From assembly GCF_012584455.1 (NCBI RefSeq), contig NZ_JABAEB010000007.1:226247-290246 (forward strand): a stretch of DNA of 64,000 nt. Direction: 5' to 3'. This document shows, piece after piece, positions 36,868 through 46,679 of the stretch. Source of the DNA: Shewanella oncorhynchi. Lineage in GTDB: Bacteria; Pseudomonadota; Gammaproteobacteria; Enterobacterales; Shewanellaceae. Numbering within the stretch: position 1 is the stretch's first letter; each line of letters starts with the position of its first letter. Under the pieces are notes generated by a model. The model saw only the letters and a list, made by a program, of their open reading frames with translations. It was not told the DNA's origin and ran no database searches. A program made the position numbers and the translations under genes.

Positions 36868-37782
36868 CTACAGAGTGAGTCCGAGCGTGGCAAGTGCACC
36901 ACTCGATTGTGTTAATGCTTGGCGCACGCCAGTGGCAAAATTGATTTCAGAACAAATCCCCAGCGCAGATAAACGCGCACAACTCAAGCTACAGTCTCTT
37001 GGCCGCTTGGCATTATCCGTCGGCGTAGACTCAGGCGTTAAGTGCGCTGTGCTGAGTTGTAAAATCTCTCCTAAGGTCAACAACATCTGATACTTAGTCA
37101 TAGTCTCTGCGGCGCTAAAATGATAAATCCCCTGCACGGTAGAATGTTCAATATGCTGTGCAATCATCTTGTCTATGGCTTGGGCAATATCGGTGGTCGA
37201 GGTTGGACTGCGTATCGCCCAATGATCAACCCCCTGGGCGCGACGCTCAATCAATTGGTTAACCAGCACTAGCACTGCAGATTCACTCAGCTTTTCTACT
37301 TGGCCGTAAAGGATTGGCAAGCGTAGCACAGCAAAATCAGCGCTAGTGTCTAGCACGATTTCTTCGCCCTTTAACTTAGATTCACCATAAAAATTAACCG
37401 GATGAGTTGCTGCATCTTCAGCGTACTTAGGTTGAGTGCCATCGAACACATAGTCAGTGGAAATATAGATAAGCCAAGCGTTATTGGCCTTAGCTGCCAT
37501 AGCTAAGGCTTGGCTGGCGGTTAAGTTAAGTGCCAATGCCGCCTGCGGATTTTGCTCGGAGACATCGGGGCGACGCTCGGCGGCGCAGTGCACTATCACT
37601 TGCGGTTGCTCGCGGGCGATAAATACCTCGACATCCAAAGGGGCGGTAAGATCGAGTTTATGCACTCGTTCACTTGCGCGGCTAAAACCTGTGGCGATAA
37701 CCTGATGTCCCGTTAATTCAAGCTGTTTTACAACTGCTCGGCCGAGTAGCCCTGTCGCGCCTGTTACCATAATCTTAGCCAT
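36868..37782 (-). CDS. NAD(P)-dependent SDR of the RfbD/MAT2B-like extended family
   Basis: A 304-aa extended SDR with GATGLLGRAV (residues 8-17), the STDYVFDG segment, and catalytic FYGESKLKGE (Tyr-x3-Lys). The pattern matches dTDP-4-dehydrorhamnose reductase and MAT2-beta-like proteins. No sugar nucleotide genes are nearby. It is the first gene of an SDR-regB-regA operon, 8 bases before regB; its role with a redox sensor is unclear, and it may just share the promoter. Confidence 0.85.
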   Translation of the reverse strand: MAKIMVTGATGLLGRAVVKQLELTGHQVIATGFSRASERVHKLDLTAPLDVEVFIAREQPQVIVHCAAERRPDVSEQNPQAALALNLTASQALAMAAKANNAWLIYISTDYVFDGTQPKYAEDAATHPVNFYGESKLKGEEIVLDTSADFAVLRLPILYGQVEKLSESAVLVLVNQLIERRAQGVDHWAIRSPTSTTDIAQAIDKMIAQHIEHSTVQGIYHFSAAETMTKYQMLLTLGEILQLSTAHLTPESTPTDNAKRPRDCSLSCARLSALGICSEINFATGVRQALTQSSGALATLGLTL

Positions 37783-37924
37783 ATCGCCCCATTCAGTTTC
37801 AACGCATATTTATGGCTAACAATTCTAAAAGCTTTTCATATTCAACGCACTTGTTTACTCTTCTAAACCAAACTTACTTAGGGTTAACTCATGCAAGATT
37901 AACCCAAATACCCATAGGCAGAAT

Positions 37925-39811
37925 TTGAGTACGACACTTCCTCTGATATTAGCTGGCCCCATGCTGCGCCACTGCGATGCCTCACACTTTACCCTGTGGT
38001 TTGTGAGTCGTGAGCCATTAACTGAACTTAAGCTGCGTCTTGGTGAGCAAGAGTACCTGTTGCAGGATGCCGATTTACACTATGTGCCACTTGGGCAACA
38101 TGCCCATCAATATCTAATAATACTGTCGCGCCCAGAGTTGCTCGCACCCAATATCGTCACACCTTACCAAGTGTCTGCCGCTCAGCATGGTGATATTTTT
38201 GCCACGATAAGCCAGCTGAACTATGGCGATGCGTCGACGCCAAGTGTACGTTTCACCCCGGAATTAACCCAAGTATTCCACGGTTCCTGCCGCAATCCGC
38301 ATCACCACAGTGACGATGCACTGGTCGCCGCCGATACCCATTTAGCCAAGATAATCAACAGTGGTGCGGAGGATGATCGCCCTGCACTTATCATAATGAG
38401 TGGTGATCAGGTCTATATTGATGATGTTGCGGGACCTATGTTAAGCGCCATAGGGCAAGTCATCGATTTGCTTGGTCTTAAACATGAGCAATTTGAAGGC
38501 GCGAGCATCACCACTAGTGAAGACATTCATTATCAACCCGCATATTTGTATCAACGGCATAAAAACCTGTTGCCTCATACCCAATATCCGGCCAAAACCG
38601 CGCTTTGGCGTTGGTATCGCAATCACCCCATTTTTACCTCCTCCATCGCCGTAAATCATTTGGTCAGCCTAAATGAAATCATCGCCCTGTATTTACTCAC
38701 TTGGTCACCTGAACTGTGGGAATTAGTGAATATCTCGAAGGATGTCGATGGCTTATCACCCGCCAATACCGCCCGCTGGCAAAATGAGTGGCAACACTTG
38801 CTTGGCTTTAAAGCTGGGCTGGGGCAAGTCAGGCGCTTTATGGCGCACATTCCCGTTTATATGATGTTTGATGACCACGACGTCACCGATGATTGGAACC
38901 TGACGGCTAAATGGGAACAAGCGGCCTACGAACACGCATTTTCGAAACGCATCATTGGTAATGCCTTAATCGGCTACACCTTATTCCAAGGACTTGGCAA
39001 CGCGCCTGATAAATTTGCCGCCGATATCCGCCCGCTGCTCGATGCGTTTTTTGCGCGACAAGAAAGCGAAAGTCAGGATCTGCTCATCGACGAATTACTT
39101 AAATTTGAGCAGTGGCATTACACCTTAGAGTCCTCGCCCAAACTGGTCGTGCTCGACACCCGTACCCGCCGCTGGCGCAGTGAATCTAATCTCGCAAAAC
39201 CTTCCGGCTTGATGGATTGGGAGGCGTTAATGGATTTGCAGCAAGAGTTACTCGGCCAGTCGAAGGTCATTATCGTCTCTCCTGCACCCATGTTTGGGGT
39301 CAAGTTGATTGAAGCTGTGCAGCGCACAGCCACTCTGATCGGCGGTTCCCTGTTAGTCGACGCCGAAAACTGGATGGCCCACCCGGGCGCCGCCAATGCA
39401 CTGCTGAGTATTTTTATGCACCGTAAAACCCCAGAGGAGTTTGTGATCCTCTCCGGCGATGTGCATTACTCCTTTAGTTACGACATCAGTATTCGTTTTA
39501 GACGCAGTAGCCCTAACATCTACCAAATCACCTGCAGCGGTATTAAAAATCACTTCCCCGAGAAGCTGTTACCGATTTTCGATAAACTCAATGGCTGGTT
39601 TTATGGCCACTTTTCACCACTTAACTTGCTGACAAAACGTAAACGTATGTTGCTCCGTGGCAGGCGACCAAATGGTGAGCCGAGTAAACGTCTAGTGAAT
39701 AAAAGCGGAATAGGTATGTTGGAATTAGCTGATGATGGTGCACCAACAAAAATTGCGGTTTTACATGGCGATATGAGCGAAACCCTGTTCGAACCACCCA
39801 AACAGGAATAA
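37925..39811 (+). CDS. PhoD-like metallophosphatase family protein
   Basis: A 628-aa protein of the PhoD-like phosphatase fold. The metal motifs are RNPHHHSDDALVAADTH, IIMSGDQVYIDD, MMFDDHDVTDDWN and the late VILSGDVHYSFSYD. Unlike classic PhoD there is no signal peptide, so it is probably cytoplasmic. The start is taken as TTG 37925 (STTLPLILAG) with AGGCAGAA upstream; the first ATG in frame is at 37961. It is divergent from the SDR-regBA operon and convergent with a small hypothetical gene. Substrate unknown. Confidence 0.82.
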   Translation: MSTTLPLILAGPMLRHCDASHFTLWFVSREPLTELKLRLGEQEYLLQDADLHYVPLGQHAHQYLIILSRPELLAPNIVTPYQVSAAQHGDIFATISQLNYGDASTPSVRFTPELTQVFHGSCRNPHHHSDDALVAADTHLAKIINSGAEDDRPALIIMSGDQVYIDDVAGPMLSAIGQVIDLLGLKHEQFEGASITTSEDIHYQPAYLYQRHKNLLPHTQYPAKTALWRWYRNHPIFTSSIAVNHLVSLNEIIALYLLTWSPELWELVNISKDVDGLSPANTARWQNEWQHLLGFKAGLGQVRRFMAHIPVYMMFDDHDVTDDWNLTAKWEQAAYEHAFSKRIIGNALIGYTLFQGLGNAPDKFAADIRPLLDAFFARQESESQDLLIDELLKFEQWHYTLESSPKLVVLDTRTRRWRSESNLAKPSGLMDWEALMDLQQELLGQSKVIIVSPAPMFGVKLIEAVQRTATLIGGSLLVDAENWMAHPGAANALLSIFMHRKTPEEFVILSGDVHYSFSYDISIRFRRSSPNIYQITCSGIKNHFPEKLLPIFDKLNGWFYGHFSPLNLLTKRKRMLLRGRRPNGEPSKRLVNKSGIGMLELADDGAPTKIAVLHGDMSETLFEPPKQE

Positions 39812-39815
39812 CAGA

Positions 39816-40208
39816 TTAAACGGGTTTATTATGTTTAACCGTTTCAGGCTGAGTGGCACCAGAGCCTGAATCCATCAAGGGCGTATTTTTGGATAACGCC
39901 TCATCGGTTTTGGCAGGTTTTGGCTGAGCCTGATTGAAAATCAGTGCTTCTGGCTGCGACTTATTCGACGGTTTTTCATGCGCCATTTGATCCCAAATGC
40001 TCTTAGGGCTTTGATCCCGCTCGGCATCGACTTCTGCTGTCGATGTGCCAGACGAACTCGGTTTCTTCGGTTCAATCACCGCACTCGCCTTACGGATTTC
40101 GGCGGCAATGTCATTCAGATAAGGCTGCTTAGTCCAGTCACCAAAATACATGGCCCCCACTAATACTGCAGCGCAAAGCAAGATAGAGAAGATCGCAGAT
40201 TTGGTCAT
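39816..40208 (-). CDS. Small envelope-anchored protein of unknown function
   Basis: A 130-aa protein with an N-terminal hydrophobic segment (residues 4-21) and a remaining low-complexity region rich in Pro, Ser, Lys, Gln and Glu. No domain was recognised. It could be a bitopic membrane protein with a disordered periplasmic tail. Convergent stop with the PhoD-like gene, 4 bases apart. Confidence 0.6.
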   Translation of the reverse strand: MTKSAIFSILLCAAVLVGAMYFGDWTKQPYLNDIAAEIRKASAVIEPKKPSSSGTSTAEVDAERDQSPKSIWDQMAHEKPSNKSQPEALIFNQAQPKPAKTDEALSKNTPLMDSGSGATQPETVKHNKPV

Positions 40209-40355
40209 AATGGACTTCCTTTAAACAATCGTAATATGGCTCCCTATGGCAGAGACTCAGATACTGCAGATTGTATTCATACCATCACAGGGCCAAGCAC
40301 ACAATTGCACCCGATTATTTCCTTTAAACAGACTGGAAATAATGCTTTCCGCTGA

Positions 40356-41273
40356 CTAAAACTCAAAACCTTGACATTGCATGTCGTGGTGCATCCCGCT
40401 CACTGGGTCAATAAAACGTAACCGCTGTGCCATCAACTTAAGAGGCGTCGCAAAGTTATCCGGCCCTTTGGGTAATAAGCTTGGATAAAATCTGTCGTTT
40501 AACAATGGCATACCTAAGCTTTGCATATGCACACGAAGTTGGTGAGTTTTACCGGTAATCGGGCTCAAATGAAATAAACCGACATCGCCTTTTATGGCCA
40601 CCAAACTGATTTCGGAATGGGTATTCGCCTCGCCTTCCACGATTTTCATGGTAAAACTCGGGTCGCTCGGCTGCATGCGGTTTGTTACCGTCCAATGCAG
40701 GGGCAAAGTTAAGCAGCCTTTTTGATGTTGTTCAATAATCTCAGATGTCAGCTTGGCAATCGCTTGATAGTCTTTACGAATAGCATCGTCAATAAAGAGT
40801 TGATGATAGAGCGCGCGGGTTTCAGGCGCGACCGTCATCAGGAGCACTCCAGCGGTTTCACGATCAAGCCTATGAGCGGGCGCGATAGTATCAATGCCAG
40901 TACGCAATCTTAGTCTATGCACCAGACATTCGTTCACATAGTTGCCGCTTGGCGTCACAGGCAAAAAGTGCGGCTTGTAGGCCAAAATAACGTTGTCATC
41001 TTGGAATAGGATCTGTTCTTCGAAGGGGATTTTCGCTTCCACCGGCACTTCACGGTAGTAATACACCCGCGCCGCAGGGCGATATTCAGTGTCCAATGCG
41101 ATCAAACTGCCATCCCGCCAATGCACTTTTCCATCGAGGATCCGCTGACGCCATACATCTTCACCTATACGGGCAAAATGTTGTGCGAGAAAGGCAAACA
41201 CTGTGGGTTTATCTGTGACATTCACAGGAAGCACTATGTAAGAAGGTTGGGCGGCGCGGGCAGATGCAGTCAT
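40356..41273 (-). CDS. RluA-family RNA pseudouridine synthase
   Basis: A 305-aa enzyme with the RluA-family signature HRLDRETAGVLL (catalytic Asp), KPHFLPVTPSG and the C-terminal GKTHQLRVHMQSLGMPLLND. It isomerises uridine in rRNA or tRNA. The N-terminal region (1-80) resembles a divergent S4-like part, as in the RluA branch often listed as 23S/tRNA synthases. The target uridine cannot be read from sequence. The LON-domain gene upstream ends 53 bases before it, with a terminator in between. Confidence 0.9.
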   Translation of the reverse strand: MTASARAAQPSYIVLPVNVTDKPTVFAFLAQHFARIGEDVWRQRILDGKVHWRDGSLIALDTEYRPAARVYYYREVPVEAKIPFEEQILFQDDNVILAYKPHFLPVTPSGNYVNECLVHRLRLRTGIDTIAPAHRLDRETAGVLLMTVAPETRALYHQLFIDDAIRKDYQAIAKLTSEIIEQHQKGCLTLPLHWTVTNRMQPSDPSFTMKIVEGEANTHSEISLVAIKGDVGLFHLSPITGKTHQLRVHMQSLGMPLLNDRFYPSLLPKGPDNFATPLKLMAQRLRFIDPVSGMHHDMQCQGFEF

Positions 41274-41279
41274 ATCACA

Positions 41280-41304
41280 AAAAAAGCGGCTATAGAAAGC
41301 CGCT
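41280..41304 (-). terminator. Minus-strand terminator after the LON-domain gene
   Basis: Stem AGCGGCT with AGCCGCT, loop ATAGAA, followed on the minus strand by a T run. It ends only 7 bases before the RluA-family start. Confidence 0.75.
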
Positions 41305-41326
41305 ATTCTAGCCTTTTTGTGGTTTT

Positions 41327-41902
41327 TCAGTCCACATGGGACTTGATGAGTTGCAGCACGAAGTCCAAGGTCTTATGGCAATCTGGCTGATTCACTAACA
41401 CTAATTTATCTTTGTTATACATAGGCAAAACCTCGAGCCAGCGTTGGCTCACCCAAGCGGCGTCTTCCAAATGCACTTGAGAATAGAGCTCAAACAGATC
41501 GGGATTCACTTCATAAAATTGCTCTAATGCGGCGCTTATAAACTCAAATTCACCTTTAATCGGCTCTTCTTGCCAGTTACGGCAAGGTAAAGTACGCGCC
41601 ATCCACAGCTTATCTTTGGCCTGCGCCGCCGAGAGGATGCTGACGCGTTGACGGCCTTCGAGCACTATGCTGAGTGAATCATCTTCTAGCTGATTAAAAT
41701 CGATAATGTCACATTGGGTGGCAGTGGGATAACAGGGCGGACTACCACTGGGTCTAATGGTGGCAAAGGCGAGCACATACTTTCCCTTGAATACATCGGC
41801 CACCATGCGCAGATGACCGGGGTCAACCACACGAACCTCCACCCGTCCCTGTGGCAGTAACAAGGCATCGCGCATGAGTAACGCCATTTCTCGTGTTTGC
41901 AT
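41327..41902 (-). CDS. LON N-terminal (substrate-binding) domain protein
   Basis: A 191-aa soluble protein consisting of a LON substrate-binding-like domain without the ATPase and protease domains: LLPQGRVEVRVVDPGHLRMV, a YPTATQCDIIDF strand and the SIVLEGRQRVSI core. GGAGG lies 5 bases before the ATG at 41902; six residues in a longer frame upstream are not used. Such single-domain proteins are common near other genes but their function is not known. Confidence 0.85.
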   Translation of the reverse strand: MQTREMALLMRDALLLPQGRVEVRVVDPGHLRMVADVFKGKYVLAFATIRPSGSPPCYPTATQCDIIDFNQLEDDSLSIVLEGRQRVSILSAAQAKDKLWMARTLPCRNWQEEPIKGEFEFISAALEQFYEVNPDLFELYSQVHLEDAAWVSQRWLEVLPMYNKDKLVLVNQPDCHKTLDFVLQLIKSHVD

Positions 41903-42099
41903 AGCAACCTCCTGCCCCAAATAGAAGGAAACGAACTCAATGCATTCGTATTTCCTATTATTGTAGAGTGTAGCAGGTGAAAGAATTTCCTTCCTGAAGC
42001 CGCTGACCGCACAAAGAAATTTCCGCCCCTGCTATTTTGAATCAGGGCATTTCAACCACGTCATGTCAAACCCAGTTTTCGAGACCAAATCACTTCAAC

Positions 42100-43182
42100 C
42101 TAGAAGTGCTCTAGCCGATCCAGCACATTTCCCCTCGCAACAACCGAGGCAAACTCCTCGGCAAGACGTTCACTCAAAGCCACAGACGTACGCCAATATT
42201 GCATCCGCTGCGCAGTGTCCAGTTGCTTAAAATCTTCACGGTCGGGGATTTTGCCAAAGGGCAATGAAGCGACAAATTCGGCCGATGGCGCCAACACTAG
42301 CGCATTGTGATAATTAGCGCGACCTTGGCGCCACTTCAAGGATTTATCGAACCATCCTGGGCTGATGGTCGGATAAAAATGCGGATACAACGTCAGCCCC
42401 TTAGCACGGGATAAAGGCAAATCAAAATGATAGTCGGTAATGCCGCCATCGTAATACTGCCCATCGGCAACGCCTTCAATTTGGGACACAGGGGCCAGCA
42501 ACAAAGGAATCGACCCCGTTGCTAACATCACAGCATCGACATTAGCCTCAGTTAATTCGACCTGCTGACTGGGTAAATCGTTGAGTTGCAAAAATGGAGA
42601 TGCTGCAGCTTGTTGGCTAAAGACCACACGCTCAAAATGCCAACCTAAACTCCGACGGCTCACTAAGTTGGTCGCCGCCGTCATCGCCAGCCCCGCCGCA
42701 AGCGGAAGCTTTGCCGTTAAACGATTTAAATGTTTAGCTCGGCACACGACGAAATGACTGTGAATATGAGCGTTATTAACGATTTCCCTGCCACCGTTTG
42801 CCCCTAAAATGCCCTGCACTACGCCTTTAACTTGCGCACTGACTTCCTGCGGTGTTGGCATACTGTCGTAACGCTGACCAATATAAAAATCCTCTAAGCG
42901 GCCATAGGCTATGAGGGGATCTTGCTGCGCCAAACACGCTAAACGCCAAGCCCCAGAGGAAGCGCCTAATGTATATAAAGGCGTTTGCCTGTCTTTGAAA
43001 AATTCAGCAAACAAATACTTATCTAGCCCTGCGATACCAAGCCACTTAGGTCCACCAGAGGCGGCAAGCAACTGGGTAAAATGCTCAGCTTTAAGGCCTT
43101 GTTCTACCAAGGTGTTAAATGCAGTTGGTCCTGCAAGAAATCGTAACGCTGACAATTCTATGTACCTTAAAACCAATGCCAT
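42100..43182 (-). CDS. Patatin-like phospholipase family protein
   Basis: A patatin-fold protein. The nucleophile elbow is LGASSGAWRL (GxSxG) and the catalytic dyad Asp lies in QYYDGGITDYHFDLP. The glycine-rich oxyanion loop near the N-terminus reads LAASGGPKW. Start uncertain: the frame opens at TTG 43230, ATG at 43182 is the first ATG (360 aa), and a TTG nearer AAGG is also possible. Likely a lipid acyl hydrolase in the cytoplasm. Stands alone. Confidence 0.82.
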   Translation of the reverse strand: MALVLRYIELSALRFLAGPTAFNTLVEQGLKAEHFTQLLAASGGPKWLGIAGLDKYLFAEFFKDRQTPLYTLGASSGAWRLACLAQQDPLIAYGRLEDFYIGQRYDSMPTPQEVSAQVKGVVQGILGANGGREIVNNAHIHSHFVVCRAKHLNRLTAKLPLAAGLAMTAATNLVSRRSLGWHFERVVFSQQAAASPFLQLNDLPSQQVELTEANVDAVMLATGSIPLLLAPVSQIEGVADGQYYDGGITDYHFDLPLSRAKGLTLYPHFYPTISPGWFDKSLKWRQGRANYHNALVLAPSAEFVASLPFGKIPDREDFKQLDTAQRMQYWRTSVALSERLAEEFASVVARGNVLDRLEHF

Positions 43183-43400
43183 TAGAGCAAAATAAAATAG
43201 TAAACCACGAAGGTATACGTCAATAAACAATTCATATCATCGACTTAACTCAGTCGCAATGTGCATGCGACAACGTGTATTGTGCCGTACAAAGCCTCAA
43301 AAGCACGCAGGTCGATAGTGAGGTTTTCATCAATATATTCAACTGCATTTTAAATATTATTTAGAACACTAGGCTCTGAGTTAGCATATTTACGTCTTAA

Positions 43401-43416
43401 TGTAACAATTGTTACA
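43401..43416. promoter_or_regulatory. Perfect 16-bp palindrome upstream of the TonB receptor gene
   Basis: TGTAACAATTGTTACA is a perfect palindrome centred about 95 bases before the ATG at 43503. It is shorter by two bases than the TyrR box consensus. It is a good operator candidate for a TetR- or TyrR-like regulator of the receptor. Nothing else was recognised in 43183-43502. Confidence 0.5.
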
Positions 43417-43502
43417 GTGATAACCTTCTCGGCATCAGATTGTTATTTTATCTGCACACCTAAGTTCGAGTATTGGGTCACAAACATCATTGAGAGGTTT
43501 TT

Positions 43503-45896
43503 ATGCGTCTAGCCGTTATCGCATTGGCAGTGTCATCCACATTGGTTATTCCAGCAGTCCAAGCCGCAGAGCAACAAACCGGCTTCGAAAAAATCGAGAT
43601 CATAGGCTCACGCATAGCACTACGCACGGCAACTGACAGTGTTGCGCCGGTCGATATCATTACTGCCGAACAACTCGAATCAACAGGTATGACCGAAACC
43701 GCTAAAGCGCTGCAATTTGCGGCGCCAAGCTATAGCTTTCCATTCTCCTCGGTGACTGACGGTTCAGATGCGGTGCGCCCAGCGAGCTTACGCGGCCTGT
43801 CGCCAGACCACACCTTAGTACTCGTAAATGGCAAGCGTCGCCATGGTTCTGCTCTAGTACATTTAAGCGGCACCATGGGAAAAGGCTCCTCTAACGTCGA
43901 TTTAAATGCTATTCCAATGACAGCGATAAAACGCATTGAAATTCTCCGAGATGGTGCCTCGGCACAATACGGTTCAGATGCGATTGCTGGCGTGATTAAC
44001 GTGGTACTCAAGGACAGCGATCAAGGGGGAAGCGTCTCGGCGCAAGCCGGACAAACCTACCAAGGTGACGGTGAGCAATGGCGTGTAGGCGTTAACCATG
44101 GGATCAGTTTAAGCAATGATGGCTTTGTGAATATCGCCCTAGAAGCGCATCACAAAGACAGCACAAACCGCGCAGGATTGGACCCTCGTCAACAGTATGA
44201 AAAATTACCCGATGGCTCAGCCGATCCCCGCGAAGCCACATTTAACCGTAAGAGCCACCACGTTGGTGATGCCGAATATGATAATATCGGTTTATTTATC
44301 AATGCGGCTCAGCCTATATCTACCGACGGAAAACTGTATGCCTTTGGTGGTATTAGCCAACGTGAAACTAAATCGGGTGCTTTTTACCGTTTAGCTCTCG
44401 ATGCCCGTAACTTACCCGAAGTGTATCCCGACGGTTTTTTACCGCAAATTAACCCCAAAATTATCGATTCATCTCTTACCCTAGGCTATGAATTCAACCT
44501 GAGTGACTGGGATATTGATACCTCAGTGGGATATGGTAAAAATTCATTTAACTATAATATCGTCAATACCTTAAATGCTTCCTTAGGCCCAGAAACTCCT
44601 ACCGAGTTCGACGCAGGAACGCTATCGACCCGTGAAGCCAATATCAATTTAGATATTTCCCGTTATTTTGCCTTTATAAACGATTCTGAAATTCTGTTTG
44701 CGACCGGTGTTTCATGGCGCCAAAACGGCTATGAAATTGAAGCCGGAGAAGAAGATTCGTATATCAATGGTGGCTATAATGGCAAAGCGGCAGGTAGCCA
44801 AGGCTTCACCGGTTTTACCCCTGAGTCTGAGGTTGATGAAACGCGCGATAACACAGGCATTTATGCCGAACTTGAAAACCAATTAACCAACGAGTTTTAC
44901 TGGGCGGCAGCGCTACGCTACGAAAACTACTCTGACTTTGGCGGCAACACGAGCTGGAAACTCGCGGGTCGTTACGATTTTACCGACAACTTAGCCCTGC
45001 GTGGCACTATCAATACAGGCTTTAGAGCGCCGAGCGTACAACAGCTGTACTTCAGTAATATCTCGACGTTATTTAATCCCGATCCAGTGACGGGGCAACT
45101 GGTTCCTATTGAATCAGGTACTTTCAACACCTTATCACCAGTGACAAAGGCGCTTGGGATTAACGAGCTAGAACCTGAAATATCTCAATCATTTAGTCTC
45201 GGTCTTGTTTATACCAATAACACTGGTCTAGCGGTAACGCTCGACACTTACCAAATAGAGATTGATGACCGCATCATTTTATCTGGCGCTCTAAGACCCG
45301 CTGATAGCCCCGCAGTTGCGGCCGCACTAGCAGGAACCAATGCTGATTCAGCACGCTTCTTCGTCAATGCCGTCGATAGCCGAACTCGTGGGGTCGATCT
45401 TGTTGTTAGCCAAGACTTTGATATTGGCACTTGGGGCGATTTACGGGCGAACTTAGCCTATGCCTATAATAAAACCGAGATCCAAGACATCAATCTGCCG
45501 TCTATTTTAGGCGGATTAGACAAGAAACTCTTTGATAGTATAGAAAGAACCCGCATGACGTCTGCCACGCCGCATAACACGGGTAGCATTGGGCTGACCC
45601 ATGAACTCGGGGATTTTAAAACCAATATCCGCTTAAACTACTTTGGTGACTACAGTGAAGGTTATTCAACGGGGGATGTGAACTATAGCGATCAGTGGGT
45701 GATGGATCTGTCGGTAAGATACGCTGCCACCAATGCGCTAAGCTTTACGGCTGGGGTGCAAAATTTGTTTGATGTGTATCCAGAAAAACGACCTGATAAC
45801 AATAACTTCAATGGAATCTTTGTATACCCATTAACCAATACCCCCTTTGGCTTTAATGGTGGTTACTACTTTTTAGAAGCCAAATACACTTACTAA
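43503..45896 (+). CDS. TonB-dependent outer membrane receptor
   Basis: A 797-aa receptor with a signal peptide (residues 1-21, cleaved after VQA), a plug domain (about 30-160: KIEIIGSR, VDIITAEQL, LRGLSPDHTLVLVNGKRRHG, RIEILRDGASAQYGSDAIAGVINVVL) and a 22-strand barrel that ends in aromatic TY. It actively imports a ligand across the outer membrane, powered by TonB. There is no adjacent TonB, siderophore or vitamin gene, so the ligand is unknown. The A-rich Asn-Asp loops do not identify it. Ends with a terminator. Confidence 0.93.
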   Translation: MRLAVIALAVSSTLVIPAVQAAEQQTGFEKIEIIGSRIALRTATDSVAPVDIITAEQLESTGMTETAKALQFAAPSYSFPFSSVTDGSDAVRPASLRGLSPDHTLVLVNGKRRHGSALVHLSGTMGKGSSNVDLNAIPMTAIKRIEILRDGASAQYGSDAIAGVINVVLKDSDQGGSVSAQAGQTYQGDGEQWRVGVNHGISLSNDGFVNIALEAHHKDSTNRAGLDPRQQYEKLPDGSADPREATFNRKSHHVGDAEYDNIGLFINAAQPISTDGKLYAFGGISQRETKSGAFYRLALDARNLPEVYPDGFLPQINPKIIDSSLTLGYEFNLSDWDIDTSVGYGKNSFNYNIVNTLNASLGPETPTEFDAGTLSTREANINLDISRYFAFINDSEILFATGVSWRQNGYEIEAGEEDSYINGGYNGKAAGSQGFTGFTPESEVDETRDNTGIYAELENQLTNEFYWAAALRYENYSDFGGNTSWKLAGRYDFTDNLALRGTINTGFRAPSVQQLYFSNISTLFNPDPVTGQLVPIESGTFNTLSPVTKALGINELEPEISQSFSLGLVYTNNTGLAVTLDTYQIEIDDRIILSGALRPADSPAVAAALAGTNADSARFFVNAVDSRTRGVDLVVSQDFDIGTWGDLRANLAYAYNKTEIQDINLPSILGGLDKKLFDSIERTRMTSATPHNTGSIGLTHELGDFKTNIRLNYFGDYSEGYSTGDVNYSDQWVMDLSVRYAATNALSFTAGVQNLFDVYPEKRPDNNNFNGIFVYPLTNTPFGFNGGYYFLEAKYTY

Positions 45897-45932
45897 ACTC
45901 GGTTTAGCTAAGTTTAGTCATACTTGATGTAG

Positions 45933-45961
45933 AAACAGGTCATTCAATGGCCTGTTTTTTT
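45933..45961 (+). terminator. Terminator after the TonB receptor gene
   Basis: Stem AAACAGG with CCTGTTT around a loop, followed by a T run to 45961. Confidence 0.85.
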
Positions 45962-46074
45962 ATGCCGACATGTTTAGACCTGCTTCCAATCGACAAAGCT
46001 TATGTCCTAACTGTGATGATCAGATTATAATCTTTACCATTCGCCCATTTCACTTCCGCCATGTCGAGTAGCCG

Positions 46075-46536
46075 ATGATCGTCGATACCTTAAAAAACCG
46101 CCATATTTATCAATCCTTAAGCCCTCGGCTTGCGACTGCATTAGAACATCTAGCGACGACCGACTTTAGTCAGCTACCCGTAGGCAATTATCCCCTCGAT
46201 GGCGACAATATTTTTGTGATAGTAAATGACTATCAAACCAAGCATAAGTCGACAGAACCCTTTGAAGTTCATCAAAAATATATCGATGTGCAATATGTTT
46301 TCAGCGGTGAAGAAGAGTTTGGTTACTTGCCACTAGCGGAGCAAACACCCTCGAAACCCTATTTTGAAAAATACGATTACGCCGAGTTTGATTACGAGGC
46401 AAACCAAGCCAATGCCTCTTATATCAAACTCAAAGCAGGCATGTTTGCGTTATTTTTCCCCGGTGACATGCATATGCCCGGCACAGGCGATATCGCCACG
46501 GCGGTGCGTAAAGTCGTGATAAAAGTGAAGATCTAA
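46075..46536 (+). CDS. YhcH/YjgK/YiaL-family protein
   Basis: A 153-aa cupin-like protein of the YhcH/YjgK/YiaL (DUF386) family: PLDGDNIFVIVNDYQTK, EVHQKYIDVQYVFSGEEEFGY and the metal-region FFPGDMHMPG. E. coli YhcH (NanQ) speeds sialic acid handling, and others sit in sugar operons. The family fit is clear, the substrate is not. No RBS of good quality was seen before ATG 46075, and it may be read from its own promoter. Confidence 0.88.
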   Translation: MIVDTLKNRHIYQSLSPRLATALEHLATTDFSQLPVGNYPLDGDNIFVIVNDYQTKHKSTEPFEVHQKYIDVQYVFSGEEEFGYLPLAEQTPSKPYFEKYDYAEFDYEANQANASYIKLKAGMFALFFPGDMHMPGTGDIATAVRKVVIKVKI

Positions 46537-46679
46537 ACCTTAAGCCATCTTTGCCGAACCTGAGCGTTCGATTTTTAGAGAAATAGCAACTGAAGAGCGC
46601 AGTGATATGCGCTTTGGCTATTTCCGATTAAAGCCAAATATTGCTAAAATTGTCACAAATTTAAAGGAGAGTCCCTGAA

